A stretch of 64,000 nt of DNA from Vibrio sp. Hep-1b-8. GTDB taxonomy: Bacteria; Pseudomonadota; Gammaproteobacteria; Enterobacterales; Vibrionaceae. The translations under genes and the position numbers were made by a program. Each line of letters opens with the position of its first letter. Position 1 is the stretch's first letter. Where the stretch lies: positions 1-64,000 of the forward strand of contig NZ_QEWN01000010.1 of NCBI RefSeq assembly GCF_006124995.1, in the 5' to 3' direction. Positions 33,455-43,245 of this stretch are shown one piece after another. The notes beneath the pieces were generated by a model, which worked only from the letters and a program-made list of their open reading frames with translations, was not told the origin of the DNA and searched no databases.

Positions 33455-34642
33455 TTATTGGTCTACACGAGACCATTTTCCTGATTCAAGATCGAGTAGA
33501 TAACGTAAGCCACCAATGAGGTTTGCACAGTGTCCTGCGACAATATAGAGCACCAACTTGCAGACTCTGTGGCTGAATATGTAGGGCAAGAAGTAACTGA
33601 GCAACGCCAGAGAATAGAGGGCGATTTGCCCCGTTAAGGCTGCCATAAATAGAGGGTTGTCCATCAATACTATTGACGAAATTAGGCAAAGAATCAGCAG
33701 GTAAGGGGTGAGCAGGCGTAAGCCTTTTCCCGATGCAAAGGCAAAAGCGACACCACGGTAGCGAGGCATAAACATATCGGCCAATAGTATCGCTTGTTGC
33801 ATGTTACCCGCGGAGATTCTTAATCGGCGGTGGTAGTCATTTTGTTGGTTGGTTGCTTCCATTTCCAACGCCACCATTCTTGGCTCATATTTGGCTAAGT
33901 AACCTTGGCGAACAATCTCCATAGGAATGATGAAGTCGTCGTTGATCGTGTCCGTACCCATGCTTTTAAACAGATGGGTACGGAATAGATAAAACGCGCC
34001 GTGCGCACCGAGCGTAGACCCTAGGGAGGCCTCATGCATTTTGACTTTACTTTGGTACTGCCAGTAGCGAGTCTCGCCTTCATTGTGATGGTTAAATAGT
34101 TGGTAGTGACCGTTAACAACACCAACTTGGCAATCATGAAAATGACGATTAGCCAACCACAACGCATCAATAGAGATTAGGGCGGATACGTCGCTAAGCG
34201 CAGTAATATCAGTAGATATCGTCGACATCTGTTGATTGATGACGGACACTTTACCGCGATTTTCGTTAAACACACGAATTTCAAAGTGTGTATCAGCGCA
34301 GATAGCTTCTTGAATCGTCTGCTCAGCAATTAAGGCGGTGTTGTCTGTGCAACCATCGCAAGCGATAATCACGTTGTAACGACTTTTAGGATAATCGAGT
34401 GACGACAGATTGCGAATCTTATCTGCAATCCACTGTTCTTCGTTATAGGCTGGCACGAGAATAGTGATCGACGCACAATCTTGGTCACTCGTCACTGGTC
34501 TATAGCCTCGGGAAGCGTGTTTAATCGCCTTGAGCGGATGATGTTTTGAATACCATGAGAGTAATACTGGATATCCAACATGGTGATAGATAATCAAACT
34601 ACTCGAGATGAAAAACAGAGTGCTCAATAGAAGTTCCATCAT
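33455..34642 (-). CDS. sypQ: Membrane glycosyltransferase family 2 (SypQ position)
   Basis: The 395-residue protein has an N-terminal membrane segment, then a GT2 domain with ITILVPAYNEEQWIADKI and IIACDGCTDNT, and later the conserved LGAHGAFYLFR and NDDFIIPMEIV, followed by three or four C-terminal membrane segments. This layout is that of processive or polyprenyl-linked sugar transferases (PgaC/IcaA-like). Its start overlaps the sypP stop by 4 bases. Confidence 0.88.
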   Translation of the reverse strand: MMELLLSTLFFISSSLIIYHHVGYPVLLSWYSKHHPLKAIKHASRGYRPVTSDQDCASITILVPAYNEEQWIADKIRNLSSLDYPKSRYNVIIACDGCTDNTALIAEQTIQEAICADTHFEIRVFNENRGKVSVINQQMSTISTDITALSDVSALISIDALWLANRHFHDCQVGVVNGHYQLFNHHNEGETRYWQYQSKVKMHEASLGSTLGAHGAFYLFRTHLFKSMGTDTINDDFIIPMEIVRQGYLAKYEPRMVALEMEATNQQNDYHRRLRISAGNMQQAILLADMFMPRYRGVAFAFASGKGLRLLTPYLLILCLISSIVLMDNPLFMAALTGQIALYSLALLSYFLPYIFSHRVCKLVLYIVAGHCANLIGGLRYLLDLESGKWSRVDQ

Positions 34643-35733
34643 GCGCTTTTCTCCACAGCTAGTTGGTCATAGGCTTTGACCATTTGGCGTATATCATTGT
34701 TATTAAGAACAAACTCCCTTGGCGAGTACGTACGATGTCTGTCCAATAAGTTATTCAATAGAGCCTCTGCCAGTGCATTTGGGTTATTACTTTCGACCGC
34801 TGCACCTGTTATAGGACAAAGGGTTTCGCTGCAAGCACCCACATCGGAGGCAACGGTAACAATGCCGCATGCTTGTGCTTCAAGCGTGGAAAGAGGGTAG
34901 CCTTCACTCCTAGATGGAAGGCAGAACAGATCTAAAGATTGGTAAAAGCGACACATGTCGTCGACGAGGCCGAGTAAAATTACACGTTGGCTAATCCCGA
35001 GCCTTTGTGCTTGTTGTTCAAGTGCCTCTTTTTGCGAACCTGCTCCAGCAATCACCAGATATAGGTTATTGGGCAGCAACACCATGGCATCAAGCAGTAT
35101 GTCGTGACCCTTAACATGTTCGAGGCGTCCAGCACTGCCAATGATGGTCGAAGAAAGGGGAAGGCCTAGTGCCTGACGGGCGAGGTGCTTTGATCCTGGT
35201 TTAAAACGCTGACAATCAATGCCGTTATTGATCACAGATACGTCGTGATAGTTAAGTCGTTCAAGTAATTGATCTCTCACCAATTTCGCATCGGCGACGA
35301 CAGAGGGTTTGGCGATAGCGAGAGCCAATTTTTGTAATGAACAGTGCTTTGGGTTGGATAAGTGCCAAGCATCGTGTTCGGTGTGGATGCGGGCTTTGAC
35401 GTTAGCAAGACGTGCTGCAATCGCTCCGTAAATGATTGGCCCAATATGGTGAGTGTGTACAGTGGTCGGTTTTAATGTGCGAAATAGCTTATATAGACGA
35501 TGTAATGTCGTAAAACTGAACCCTGCCGGTTTATCAAGAAACACGAGGTGATCTTCGACTTCTCCTAACCGAGGCCAGTGAGAAATCGCCTCTTCCTTTG
35601 AACCTTCTAGGCTAACAATCAATACATGGTGCTCAGGGTTGGAAAACGTCATCATGTTGAGTGCCAGTGATTCGAGCCCTCCAGGGGCAAGATGTTGAAC
35701 GACATGAATGACGTTTTGGGTATGGTTATTCAT
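34639..35733 (-). CDS. sypP: Glycosyltransferase family 4 (SypP position)
   Basis: The 364-residue GT-B enzyme has VIHVVQHLAPGGLESLALNM at the N-terminus (the GG-loop of GT4). In the C-terminal half are GSAGRLEHVKGHDILLDA and the nucleotide-sugar E-x7-E site in RSEGYPLSTLEAQACG. ATG at 35733 follows AGGAGATAGC, so it is preferred over the in-frame ATG 15 bases upstream. A sigma54-type promoter and a palindrome related to the SypG site lie upstream, so sypPQR is its own transcription unit. Confidence 0.9.
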   Translation of the reverse strand: MNNHTQNVIHVVQHLAPGGLESLALNMMTFSNPEHHVLIVSLEGSKEEAISHWPRLGEVEDHLVFLDKPAGFSFTTLHRLYKLFRTLKPTTVHTHHIGPIIYGAIAARLANVKARIHTEHDAWHLSNPKHCSLQKLALAIAKPSVVADAKLVRDQLLERLNYHDVSVINNGIDCQRFKPGSKHLARQALGLPLSSTIIGSAGRLEHVKGHDILLDAMVLLPNNLYLVIAGAGSQKEALEQQAQRLGISQRVILLGLVDDMCRFYQSLDLFCLPSRSEGYPLSTLEAQACGIVTVASDVGACSETLCPITGAAVESNNPNALAEALLNNLLDRHRTYSPREFVLNNNDIRQMVKAYDQLAVEKSA

Positions 35734-35772
35734 GCTATCTCCTGACATGGTTTAATTACCTTACTAGTAGTT

Positions 35773-35788
35773 AGCATAGGATGTGCCA
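35773..35788 (-). promoter_or_regulatory. Sigma54 promoter of sypP
   Basis: On the minus strand TGGCACATCCTATGCT has the GG-N10-GC spacing of -24/-12 promoters. It is 40 bases upstream of the sypP start. Confidence 0.75.
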
Positions 35789-35834
35789 ACTATTTAATTG
35801 TTATTTATCATATATTTATCTGCTTTTATTGGGT

Positions 35835-35853
35835 GATTTTCATAGTGAAAATC
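35835..35853. promoter_or_regulatory. SypG-type enhancer palindrome upstream of sypP
   Basis: GATTTTCA-TAG-TGAAAATC is a perfect 8-3-8 dyad with the same TTnTCA-N3-TGAnAA geometry as the sites before sypA, sypI and sypM, but with TTTTCA instead of TTCTCA. It lies about 100 bases upstream of sypP, close to the sigma54 promoter. Confidence 0.55.
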
Positions 35854-35866
35854 AAATTACATTTCA

Positions 35867-37303
35867 CTATGAGTGGTAAGGTTTGATTTTGGGAAGTTGA
35901 GTCAGCAAAGGTGCTTTAGTAATTGACTCTATCTCTGATTTACGGCGCACCGACGAATCGAAAAGTTCGATTAATGTCGCGACACCGGATCCGAGTGCTA
36001 TTCCTGCGACAAAACCTGCAATGACAAAAATGATGATCGGTAAGTTAGCGGGGCGACTGGGTGTAAAAGGAAGGTCGATGATTTTAACCCTTTTGTTTTG
36101 CTCAAAAACACCGAGTGACCCTGTCAATTGAGCCATTTCGTAGCGTTGAAGCAGTTCATCATAAAGCTGACGTTTGATTTCCGCGTTGCGAACTAAACGG
36201 TGCATAGTTTTTGCGTTGTCACCAAACTTATTCGCTTCTTGTTCTAGTTGAACAATCATGTTGTTGAGGCTTTTTGTTTCTTCTTTGAGAGACTCATAAC
36301 GTCCTCTCACCAGTTGTAGACTGTGGAGTTGGGTGACGAGTAGAGGCTGAATCTCACCCAGTTCTCTCAATTGGCTACTGCTGGCAATATCCCATAGTTG
36401 ATCACTACTGATGTTTGGCTGCTCCATTTTCAGTAAGATTGTTCTTTCATTCTCAAGACGGCGCAGCTCGCGCTCTTTACCTTGCACAGCGCTGTGGCTT
36501 TCCGTGTATTTGGCTTTTAACAACGTCAGTTCACTGCGGATTTCAATGATTTGATCTTCGATTTTACCTACCACAGGATTGGTTTTTGATAGCTGTTGAT
36601 CGAGCGAACCTAAACTGCGTTCGACACCAGCAAGCTCTGCACTTTTTTCTGCATAGCTTTGCTTTAGTGCCGCTAAGCGAGCGAGCGATTGCGTCTGCAT
36701 TTCGGGTGTTACGGAGGCAAAGCGGTTTCTAAAGTCTGCGAGTTCATTCTCAGCTTGATCCAATTCCACACGACGCTTTTCAATGTGTATTGCTAGGAAT
36801 TCAGACGAGTCTTTAATTGATGAACGCTCAGGCGCAAGTAACTGTTCGATAAAATGCTCACTGATTGATTCAAGCATCTCTTTCATACCAGACGGTGAAG
36901 GCGCTGTGAGAGATATTTGTAAGAAATCCTTACCTGGTTGGCTGACCGTTAGACTATTCGATAGTTTGTTGATGACATGATCTTTTTGGGCATCTGACAT
37001 CGAATCGTTGATCAATCCATGCTCGTTGGCCACCGCAGTTAGAACATGGCGACTTTTCAACAGAGTACTCAATGCATTCAGACGTTCTTTAAGCATGGTA
37101 GAGACAGCAATGTCCTCTAAGAAAGGGTTCATTTTTGCGGTTTCTTGTATCAGCATAGAAGTATGTGAAACGTAATTGGTCGGAGCCATTTTGCCAACGA
37201 AATAACCGATAAATGGCAATATCAACATAGGAACGACGATGACATATCTTTGTCGCCACGCGCCATTGAGAATAACGATGAGACGAAGTTTCAGGTCGTT
37301 CAT
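35867..37303 (-). CDS. sypO: Polysaccharide chain-length determinant, Wzz/GNVR type (SypO position)
   Basis: The 478-residue inner-membrane co-polymerase has an N-terminal TM (YVIVVPMLILPFIGYFVGKM), a large periplasmic coiled-coil region (about 160-385) with GNVR-like features, and a C-terminal TM preceded by the Pro-rich motif FTPSRPANLPIIIFVIAGF. No cytoplasmic tyrosine-kinase domain is fused; the kinase-like partner is SypD. It overlaps sypN by four bases. Confidence 0.88.
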   Translation of the reverse strand: MNDLKLRLIVILNGAWRQRYVIVVPMLILPFIGYFVGKMAPTNYVSHTSMLIQETAKMNPFLEDIAVSTMLKERLNALSTLLKSRHVLTAVANEHGLINDSMSDAQKDHVINKLSNSLTVSQPGKDFLQISLTAPSPSGMKEMLESISEHFIEQLLAPERSSIKDSSEFLAIHIEKRRVELDQAENELADFRNRFASVTPEMQTQSLARLAALKQSYAEKSAELAGVERSLGSLDQQLSKTNPVVGKIEDQIIEIRSELTLLKAKYTESHSAVQGKERELRRLENERTILLKMEQPNISSDQLWDIASSSQLRELGEIQPLLVTQLHSLQLVRGRYESLKEETKSLNNMIVQLEQEANKFGDNAKTMHRLVRNAEIKRQLYDELLQRYEMAQLTGSLGVFEQNKRVKIIDLPFTPSRPANLPIIIFVIAGFVAGIALGSGVATLIELFDSSVRRKSEIESITKAPLLTQLPKIKPYHS

Positions 37304-38415
37304 AGAGCCTCCAACATAGCGTTAAGTTTGTTGGTGCGAGCATCCCAACTTTCGTTGCTGATATTCACAACACCGAGACGTGGCTGCTGAATCGCAACAC
37401 GTTTAAGTGCGAGTGAAAACTGTTCCGAGTTTGTGATTACGTCAACATGCTGTTGATATGTTACCAGGGCAGGGAACGGAGTGCTGATCACACGGCTACC
37501 TGCTGCTAGATACTCGAGAAGTTTCAACGGACTACAGGATCTGATCTGTTGATTAGCGACAAAAGGCAACAGGCTCACGTCCCAGTGCTGGCTATAGCTG
37601 GGCAGGAGGTGATGTGGGCGAGGCCCGAGGTAATGAACATTATCAAGCTTAGGTAGCGGGTTGTAGTCGAGCTCGAGAGGACCGATAAACACAAACTGCC
37701 AGTCGGGATTGTCTCGAAAAACTCGTTCTAACAGTTGATAGTCGAGCCAGTTAGATATACTGCCATAGAAGCCTGCGATTCGTTGTCGTCTTGGCGGTAG
37801 ATCCTTTGCGCGAACGGCCGGTGTGCTGAACAGCGTGGTATCGACGCCATGCGGTAGATAGTGAGTCTTAGTTTGAGGAAACTTAGTCAGCAGTTTCGCG
37901 CTGGCGGCGAGTATTAAATCGGCTTGTTCAACCAACTTCAGCTCATGCTGTGCGACAACACGGTGATCTACGCCTGCCAAGGAGGAAAAATCATCGCCGC
38001 AGTAGTAAACCACCGCAGATTCGCCCAGAGAGCCACAAAGATCGGCGGTGGTTGGCAATGAGCTCCACAGGATGGGGTTGTCGAGTTTAAGTGTCTTGAT
38101 GACGGGAAGCAGTTGAATGCAGATCATCATTTTTGCAATGCGACGAGCCAAATAAGAACGCGGTGCCGGAATGGTGCGTAAATTAACCACCGTTATATTG
38201 TCAGGTAAGGTGTGACCAACAGTGAAACCCCCTTTACTTTTACCCAACAGTTTGGCGATGGCTCGCTTTAAATCATGTCGAGTCAACCTAGGCTGGCGCA
38301 ATCCTATTGAATTGACCCAGAGAACCTTCCTTTGTTTGGCTAAACGTACGATTAAATGTTGGGTGCTCGAAGGCAGGCCACCAAAATCTTCACCAAACAC
38401 AATTAAATCACGCAT
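37300..38415 (-). CDS. sypN: Glycosyltransferase (SypN position)
   Basis: The 371-residue GT-B-type enzyme starts MRDLIVFGEDFGGLPSSTQH. It contains YYCGDDFSSLAGVD (membrane-associated GT motif) and SCSPLKLLEYLAAGSRVIST, the family-1/4-like nucleotide-sugar site, near residue 285. The ATG at 38415 is positioned 6-7 bases after AGGAGG; a TTG two codons upstream is less likely. It overlaps the end of sypM. Confidence 0.85.
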   Translation of the reverse strand: MRDLIVFGEDFGGLPSSTQHLIVRLAKQRKVLWVNSIGLRQPRLTRHDLKRAIAKLLGKSKGGFTVGHTLPDNITVVNLRTIPAPRSYLARRIAKMMICIQLLPVIKTLKLDNPILWSSLPTTADLCGSLGESAVVYYCGDDFSSLAGVDHRVVAQHELKLVEQADLILAASAKLLTKFPQTKTHYLPHGVDTTLFSTPAVRAKDLPPRRQRIAGFYGSISNWLDYQLLERVFRDNPDWQFVFIGPLELDYNPLPKLDNVHYLGPRPHHLLPSYSQHWDVSLLPFVANQQIRSCSPLKLLEYLAAGSRVISTPFPALVTYQQHVDVITNSEQFSLALKRVAIQQPRLGVVNISNESWDARTNKLNAMLEAL

Positions 38416-39139
38416 GGTCAACCTCCTGACTGTTCAGGTAGCGAACAATTTTGGCTGGGTTTCCTACGGCAACCACCATGGGGGGCAGACTTTTGGTCAC
38501 TACACTACCGGTGCCAACCACAGTGCCGTGCCCAATAGTGACATTTGGGCATACCGTAACATTGGTGCCTAGCCAAACATCGTGCTCAAGTACGATATCG
38601 CCAATATCTCTGCACTCATCACCATGGCCTTGAGCCCGCAATTCTGGGTCAAGTGAATGGCCAGAATAACCAAACAGAAATGCTCGACCAGCGATACGGA
38701 CGTTATCCCCAATGACGACGCGTGTAGCTACGGCGATGGTGCTTTGCCAGCCGATGTCGACATTGCTGCCGATAAGCAATTGCGGATTGTTGGATTGTGG
38801 TCTCGCGCTGAAGGTGGTTTGACCTGAAATACGGCAATCATCGCCGATGGTGATCGATAGCGGGCCAGAGATGAAAGGGACACCACCAAACAAGTAGAGA
38901 CTCTTACCATGCCGCTTGAGACGGCCTTTGAACGCAGGAGTGTGAATTATCACGCGTACAAGGCTGAGATAGAAACCAGTTAGAGTTTGATACAAGAAGT
39001 AACACAGTCTGTTCCACCACTGTGGGGTTGGAATATCGAAAGCTCGAACTGTTTTCAATATGAGAAACAATTTGCGATAAGACGGATTCTCGTGGTGTTG
39101 AAGCCACACCTTAAAGTGATTAATGCGTTGTGCCAACAT
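38408..39139 (-). CDS. sypM: Hexapeptide-repeat O-acyltransferase (SypM position)
   Basis: The 243-residue protein has an N-terminal helical region (about 1-75) and then left-handed beta-helix hexapeptide repeats (about 80-230), for example IGSNVDIGWQ, IGDNVRIAGRAFLFGYSGHS and VWLGTNVTVCPNVTIGHG. It ends with the usual VAVGNPAKIV. It likely acetylates a sugar of the repeat unit. It is preceded by its own SypG-type palindrome and a sigma54-like promoter, so a transcription unit begins here. Confidence 0.88.
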   Translation of the reverse strand: MLAQRINHFKVWLQHHENPSYRKLFLILKTVRAFDIPTPQWWNRLCYFLYQTLTGFYLSLVRVIIHTPAFKGRLKRHGKSLYLFGGVPFISGPLSITIGDDCRISGQTTFSARPQSNNPQLLIGSNVDIGWQSTIAVATRVVIGDNVRIAGRAFLFGYSGHSLDPELRAQGHGDECRDIGDIVLEHDVWLGTNVTVCPNVTIGHGTVVGTGSVVTKSLPPMVVAVGNPAKIVRYLNSQEVDHA

Positions 39140-39177
39140 AATCTATCCCTACATTATTTGAATTATGCAGGGATCAT

Positions 39178-39193
39178 TACACTAAGCGTGCCA
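39178..39193 (-). promoter_or_regulatory. Sigma54-like promoter of sypM
   Basis: On the minus strand TGGCACGCTTAGTGTA has a good -24 element and GT rather than GC at -12. It is a weaker match than the other three, but correctly placed between the enhancer palindrome and sypM. Confidence 0.55.
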
Positions 39194-39212
39194 TAATTAA
39201 TTGTTAATAAAA

Positions 39213-40613
39213 TCATTGGTTTAAATATTTATTCTCTGATTGGGAAGGTGTTTTCTCAAATTGAGAATGCTTTTGGCTAATTCGTGATAGCGCAATACAC
39301 AAAGCGGCTAGGATATAAATTGGCCACGTAAAGCCTTGGGTGAGAAAGGTTCCGGAAACAATGGTACCAATAATACCGGCATACACTGATAAAGCGGTCG
39401 CCTTTAGATAGGGTGAAACGGGTTCGGTGCTGGAGTCTAGGATCGTCATGGTCGCTCGGCTCGTTGTTATCAGCGATACGATCATGATGATAAAAACCAG
39501 CAATCCTAAAAACCCCGTTTCTGCTAAAACACCAAACCAAGTACTATGAACCGCATGGTTGAGCCCATCCCAGTGTGGACTGTAGAAAAAATAATTGGCG
39601 TAAAAGTTATTCAGACCAACACCCGTTAGTGGATGATCTAATGCCATCTTAAATGCCGCCTCCCATGCATATAAACGTCCCATTGCGGAGGCATCGATAC
39701 CCTGTTCTGCGGCACCACCTGATTGGCGATCGGATATACCAGCGACTGCGAACAGTATCATCATCGCGATGATACCAATAATGATTAGCAGAGTTTTCGA
39801 GCGAACTAATCGTAAACCAAAGATACCAAACACCGCGAGGGAACCGAGCAACCCACCACGACTTTGAGTTGCAATAACTGCCGCCATAGCAAGGACCAAA
39901 CCTATGCTGCCCAGAATACGAGAAAAGCCTAATTGTTTGGTGGTCGCGAAGCTAATCGCGAATGCGAGCGGAAACATCAGTACCAGAGAGAGATCATTAG
40001 GGTCGCCTAACATTGAACCGAGTTCGCGGCCGATGGTCACCCTTGTCCCTTCGACCAGACCGACCCCATTGATCGAATTTGATAACGCCACGACAGCGAT
40101 TAACGACCCGGCTAAAATGATCAGCGTAGCGATTCTTTTAACGGATTCTTCACTATTAACCAACCATGCTATCGCCAAAGTCATGATGATGATTTTCCAG
40201 TAAATATTTTTGAAATAGGTAATAGCAAGTCCAGGATTTGATGACAAAACGGCACCGATGATGACAAGCAGCCAAAAAATGGCCAGCCAAGTAAAGCTCG
40301 GGTGCCAAAAGGTGGTCAGTTGTCTGCTAATCAAACTGTGCCAAATCAAAGCAGCCAAAGCGCCGACAGAGAGTAATAATGGAATCTTCAATGAATAGAG
40401 AGCTGGTATCGCTTCGTGAATTCGGAAAAATGAGAACAACACGAACAGGCTGACTAGCCAAAATGTCTGATTGAGCACAAACAGAACGCCAAGTGGAGCA
40501 AAGCAAAGCACAATCACAATGGCAGGGTGAGGGACAAACATCCATATTGCTGCAAGAGTGAAGCACAGCAGTGACATCCACATGATCGCTTTGATGTGCT
40601 TGTATCGGCTCAT
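39213..40613 (-). CDS. sypL: O-antigen ligase/polymerase-like membrane protein (SypL position)
   Basis: The 466-residue protein has about twelve membrane segments. A large periplasmic loop of the PF04932 (Wzy/WaaL) kind contains ALDHPLTGVGLNNFYANYFF and HAVHSTWFGVLAETG (about 325-375). It is the best candidate polymerase of the syp-type polysaccharide. Its start overlaps the sypK stop (ATGA). Its 3' end hosts the enhancer palindrome of sypM (39253-39267) within coding sequence. Confidence 0.88.
   Translation of the reverse strand: MSRYKHIKAIMWMSLLCFTLAAIWMFVPHPAIVIVLCFAPLGVLFVLNQTFWLVSLFVLFSFFRIHEAIPALYSLKIPLLLSVGALAALIWHSLISRQLTTFWHPSFTWLAIFWLLVIIGAVLSSNPGLAITYFKNIYWKIIIMTLAIAWLVNSEESVKRIATLIILAGSLIAVVALSNSINGVGLVEGTRVTIGRELGSMLGDPNDLSLVLMFPLAFAISFATTKQLGFSRILGSIGLVLAMAAVIATQSRGGLLGSLAVFGIFGLRLVRSKTLLIIIGIIAMMILFAVAGISDRQSGGAAEQGIDASAMGRLYAWEAAFKMALDHPLTGVGLNNFYANYFFYSPHWDGLNHAVHSTWFGVLAETGFLGLLVFIIMIVSLITTSRATMTILDSSTEPVSPYLKATALSVYAGIIGTIVSGTFLTQGFTWPIYILAALCIALSRISQKHSQFEKTPSQSENKYLNQ
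39253..39267. promoter_or_regulatory. SypG-type enhancer upstream of sypM (inside sypL 3' end)
   Basis: TTCTCA-AAT-TGAGAA is a perfect palindrome, 114 bases upstream of the sypM start and 60 bases from its sigma54-like promoter. Confidence 0.75.
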
Positions 40614-42037
40614 TGGGTTTTACCTAAGTAAGTTTGCATTGCGATAAACACTGTTTTAATTGAGATAATCGTGACTAATTGGCTGCGAATCGCGTAAGCA
40701 ATCAGAGCAAGCGGCTGAAGAACTAACATCAGTACTGATACTTCTAAATGTTGGTGGTAGCGGCTGGTTACAATGAAGCTAATGGTTAAAAGCACCAAAC
40801 CCGTCAATGCTGATAACTGATAGTTAAGATAGAAGAGTTTTTGGCTACGATACAAGGTCAGCACGAAGCGAGTCACTTGACCAATCACCAGCGATAGCAA
40901 GATTCCATACAGCCCATGCTCAAGCGTCACAATGCATGTGCCGAGTGCCACCAACGTCGCAAAAATATTAATGTAGAGTAACTGCGGAGTCTTTTTACGA
41001 TACAAAACGCCAAAATTACACAATTCGACTAACTCCTTAAACAGCATCATGATAATGGTTAGGCTGACGTAGCCAATGGCTGGCTGGTAGTTAGCAGGGA
41101 GAGCCAACTCTATGAAAATCTGACTAAGCCAAGAGACGCTGATGGCGATAAGACAAAGAAGTAAAACGCCACGCTGGGTGACTTTAGCTGTGTAGTCAGA
41201 ACCATGTATTTGCATAGATTCGAAACGTTTTGGCATCCACCACATGTGAAAAGGTTGAATTAAAATTCCGACACCTAAAGCGAATTTGGCGGCAATAGCA
41301 TACATGCCTAACGTTTCAAGATCAGTCGCACCTGCGATTAACCATCTTTCGGCACCGCTTAAACCAAACGCGACAACCGCTGACAACATTAACGGCATCG
41401 AGTAATAGAGGTATTGTCGTAAATGAGTGGTTTTAGGTAAGCGAAATGGGAATCGTAGGTAAAAGTGAAGAAAGAGAAACTGGGCAAAAGTGCATAGTAC
41501 ATTGAGTGCGAAAATGGTTGTTACGTCAGGGGAATGGGTTAGCACGGCAACCAGTAACGCAACCTGAATCACGACTGTTGTTGTACACACTTTAAAAAAT
41601 AGATCCGCCTGATTATGCAGACGTAACCAAGCGAGACATATCGCCAGTGGCGCTTCGTAGCAGAGCACCAACAGAATGAGGCCAAGCTGATTGGTGTCAA
41701 ATAGATCGAGTTTAAAAGGAGAAACCATGTAGAAAAACAGGACGACGATGCTTAGAAAAACAGAAAGGGATAGAGACGCACTATATAACTTGGCTGCCTT
41801 TATTCTGCGTAATCTAGCGTGGCGGATTGGCCCAATAAATCGGTAGAGATTTTCATGCATTGCCAATCCAACAACCAAGCTGAAAAATACAGTAGTAATC
41901 CCCAACAGTTCAAGATGGCCTAGCTCGTTTGGTGACAAGTAGTGAGCCATTAACGGCAAGGTAAACAGTGAGACACCTTTCATCAGAAACAAGCTTACAG
42001 CATACAAACTAATGTTCTTTATATGACCGTTGGACAT
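40610..42037 (-). CDS. sypK: Polysaccharide flippase, Wzx/MATE-like (SypK position)
   Basis: The 475-residue integral membrane protein has about 12-14 segments. It resembles PST/Wzx exporters, with ISLYAVSLFLMKGVSLFTLP opening the first helix and the typical FALGVGILIQPFHMWWMPKR middle region. It should flip lipid-linked repeat units to the periplasm for SypL. AGGAGG stands just before the ATG. It follows sypJ closely. Confidence 0.86.
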   Translation of the reverse strand: MSNGHIKNISLYAVSLFLMKGVSLFTLPLMAHYLSPNELGHLELLGITTVFFSLVVGLAMHENLYRFIGPIRHARLRRIKAAKLYSASLSLSVFLSIVVLFFYMVSPFKLDLFDTNQLGLILLVLCYEAPLAICLAWLRLHNQADLFFKVCTTTVVIQVALLVAVLTHSPDVTTIFALNVLCTFAQFLFLHFYLRFPFRLPKTTHLRQYLYYSMPLMLSAVVAFGLSGAERWLIAGATDLETLGMYAIAAKFALGVGILIQPFHMWWMPKRFESMQIHGSDYTAKVTQRGVLLLCLIAISVSWLSQIFIELALPANYQPAIGYVSLTIIMMLFKELVELCNFGVLYRKKTPQLLYINIFATLVALGTCIVTLEHGLYGILLSLVIGQVTRFVLTLYRSQKLFYLNYQLSALTGLVLLTISFIVTSRYHQHLEVSVLMLVLQPLALIAYAIRSQLVTIISIKTVFIAMQTYLGKTQ

Positions 42038-42060
42038 AGCAACCTCCTGATTTGCACTGT

Positions 42061-43245
42061 TTAGCTATTCTGAATGACACGCGCCATGGTCAGTGCCAAA
42101 TCGCCATTGATATACTGAGCAAATTTCTTATAGCGAATCTCTGCACGATAGTGCTTGGCCAATAAACGAGCGTTTTGACGACAACGATGAAAAACCTCTT
42201 GATCACTGACGGCGTAGAGCAAAGCATTCGCCAGCGAATCGACATCGCCTGGTTGGTACTTGATGCAGTCGTGGTTATGAATCAGCTGTTGGTCCCAATA
42301 AGCGCCATCTTGAGGAATAAGCACACACATGCCAGCGGCAAGCGCTTCAAGGATGGAAAGTCCAAAAGGTTCGTTTTGACTGGTTGAGATAAATATATTG
42401 GATTGACTGCGTATCTCATCTAGGTTTTGTGGATCTTCAAACCACTGAGTGTTGCTTAGATTTATTGGCGCGTTCGATACGGGTAAACAGGTATCGACTG
42501 GACGGATAAAACAGATGTTTAACGCAATCGGTCTATAATGGGTGGTGAGTTTGATGGCGTCGACTAAGAGGTCGAGACCTTTCCATTTCAATAGCGATGC
42601 GGCCCAAAAGCAAACTGGCAACTGAGTTTGGCAAGGTGTCGGCCATCTAGATTGAGGTAAGCCATTGGCAAATGGTTGGTAATGTTGAGCACATAGATAA
42701 GACTCCGCTAGCGCTGATGCATCCGCAATGTTCGTTTTGTGGCACAAGTAACTCTGTAACGCGGCTTTTAAGCTTTCTTTCGCTGAGGGTAAGTAAAATA
42801 CCGCATTGGCTTGAGTCAAACAGTACCCAATAGAGCGCGAAAGCCCAACACTACCATGAACGAACTGGATGATTTCGTAAACGACAACACGCCTAAGCAG
42901 ATAAATCGCCATATCAATACCCGGGCCAGATGCGCCAACCACTTTTGTTATTCCGCGATAACGTAATAGAGTCATAAACAACAGCAGCAGCAAATAGAGT
43001 TGGTTGAACCAATATAAAGGCCCTTGATGAATTTTCATCAGTGCCGACACAGCGCGAATAGGGGTAATAATGACATCATGTTTGGCGTAAAACTCGCTGT
43101 TGAGCCAAAATTCCGGTTGGATGGTCAAGACAACAAATTGATTCCCGTTTACTCGACATATATTGAGTGCATCGCTGGTTGCGATTTTAGAACCGCCTTT
43201 AAACGGGATAGGGTCAAACACCAAGGTAAAATTAGACTTAACCAT
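42061..43245 (-). CDS. sypJ: Glycosyltransferase family 4-like (SypJ position)
   Basis: This is a 394-residue GT-B enzyme. The first half is divergent, with a TM-like segment near 87-100 (LYLLLLLFMTLLRYR). The second half carries the GT4 donor-binding region SNIFISTSQNEPFGLSILEA, with both Glu residues of the E-x7-E motif. The start at 43245 overlaps sypI by eight bases and has AGGAGG upstream. Confidence 0.86.
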   Translation of the reverse strand: MVKSNFTLVFDPIPFKGGSKIATSDALNICRVNGNQFVVLTIQPEFWLNSEFYAKHDVIITPIRAVSALMKIHQGPLYWFNQLYLLLLLFMTLLRYRGITKVVGASGPGIDMAIYLLRRVVVYEIIQFVHGSVGLSRSIGYCLTQANAVFYLPSAKESLKAALQSYLCHKTNIADASALAESYLCAQHYQPFANGLPQSRWPTPCQTQLPVCFWAASLLKWKGLDLLVDAIKLTTHYRPIALNICFIRPVDTCLPVSNAPINLSNTQWFEDPQNLDEIRSQSNIFISTSQNEPFGLSILEALAAGMCVLIPQDGAYWDQQLIHNHDCIKYQPGDVDSLANALLYAVSDQEVFHRCRQNARLLAKHYRAEIRYKKFAQYINGDLALTMARVIQNS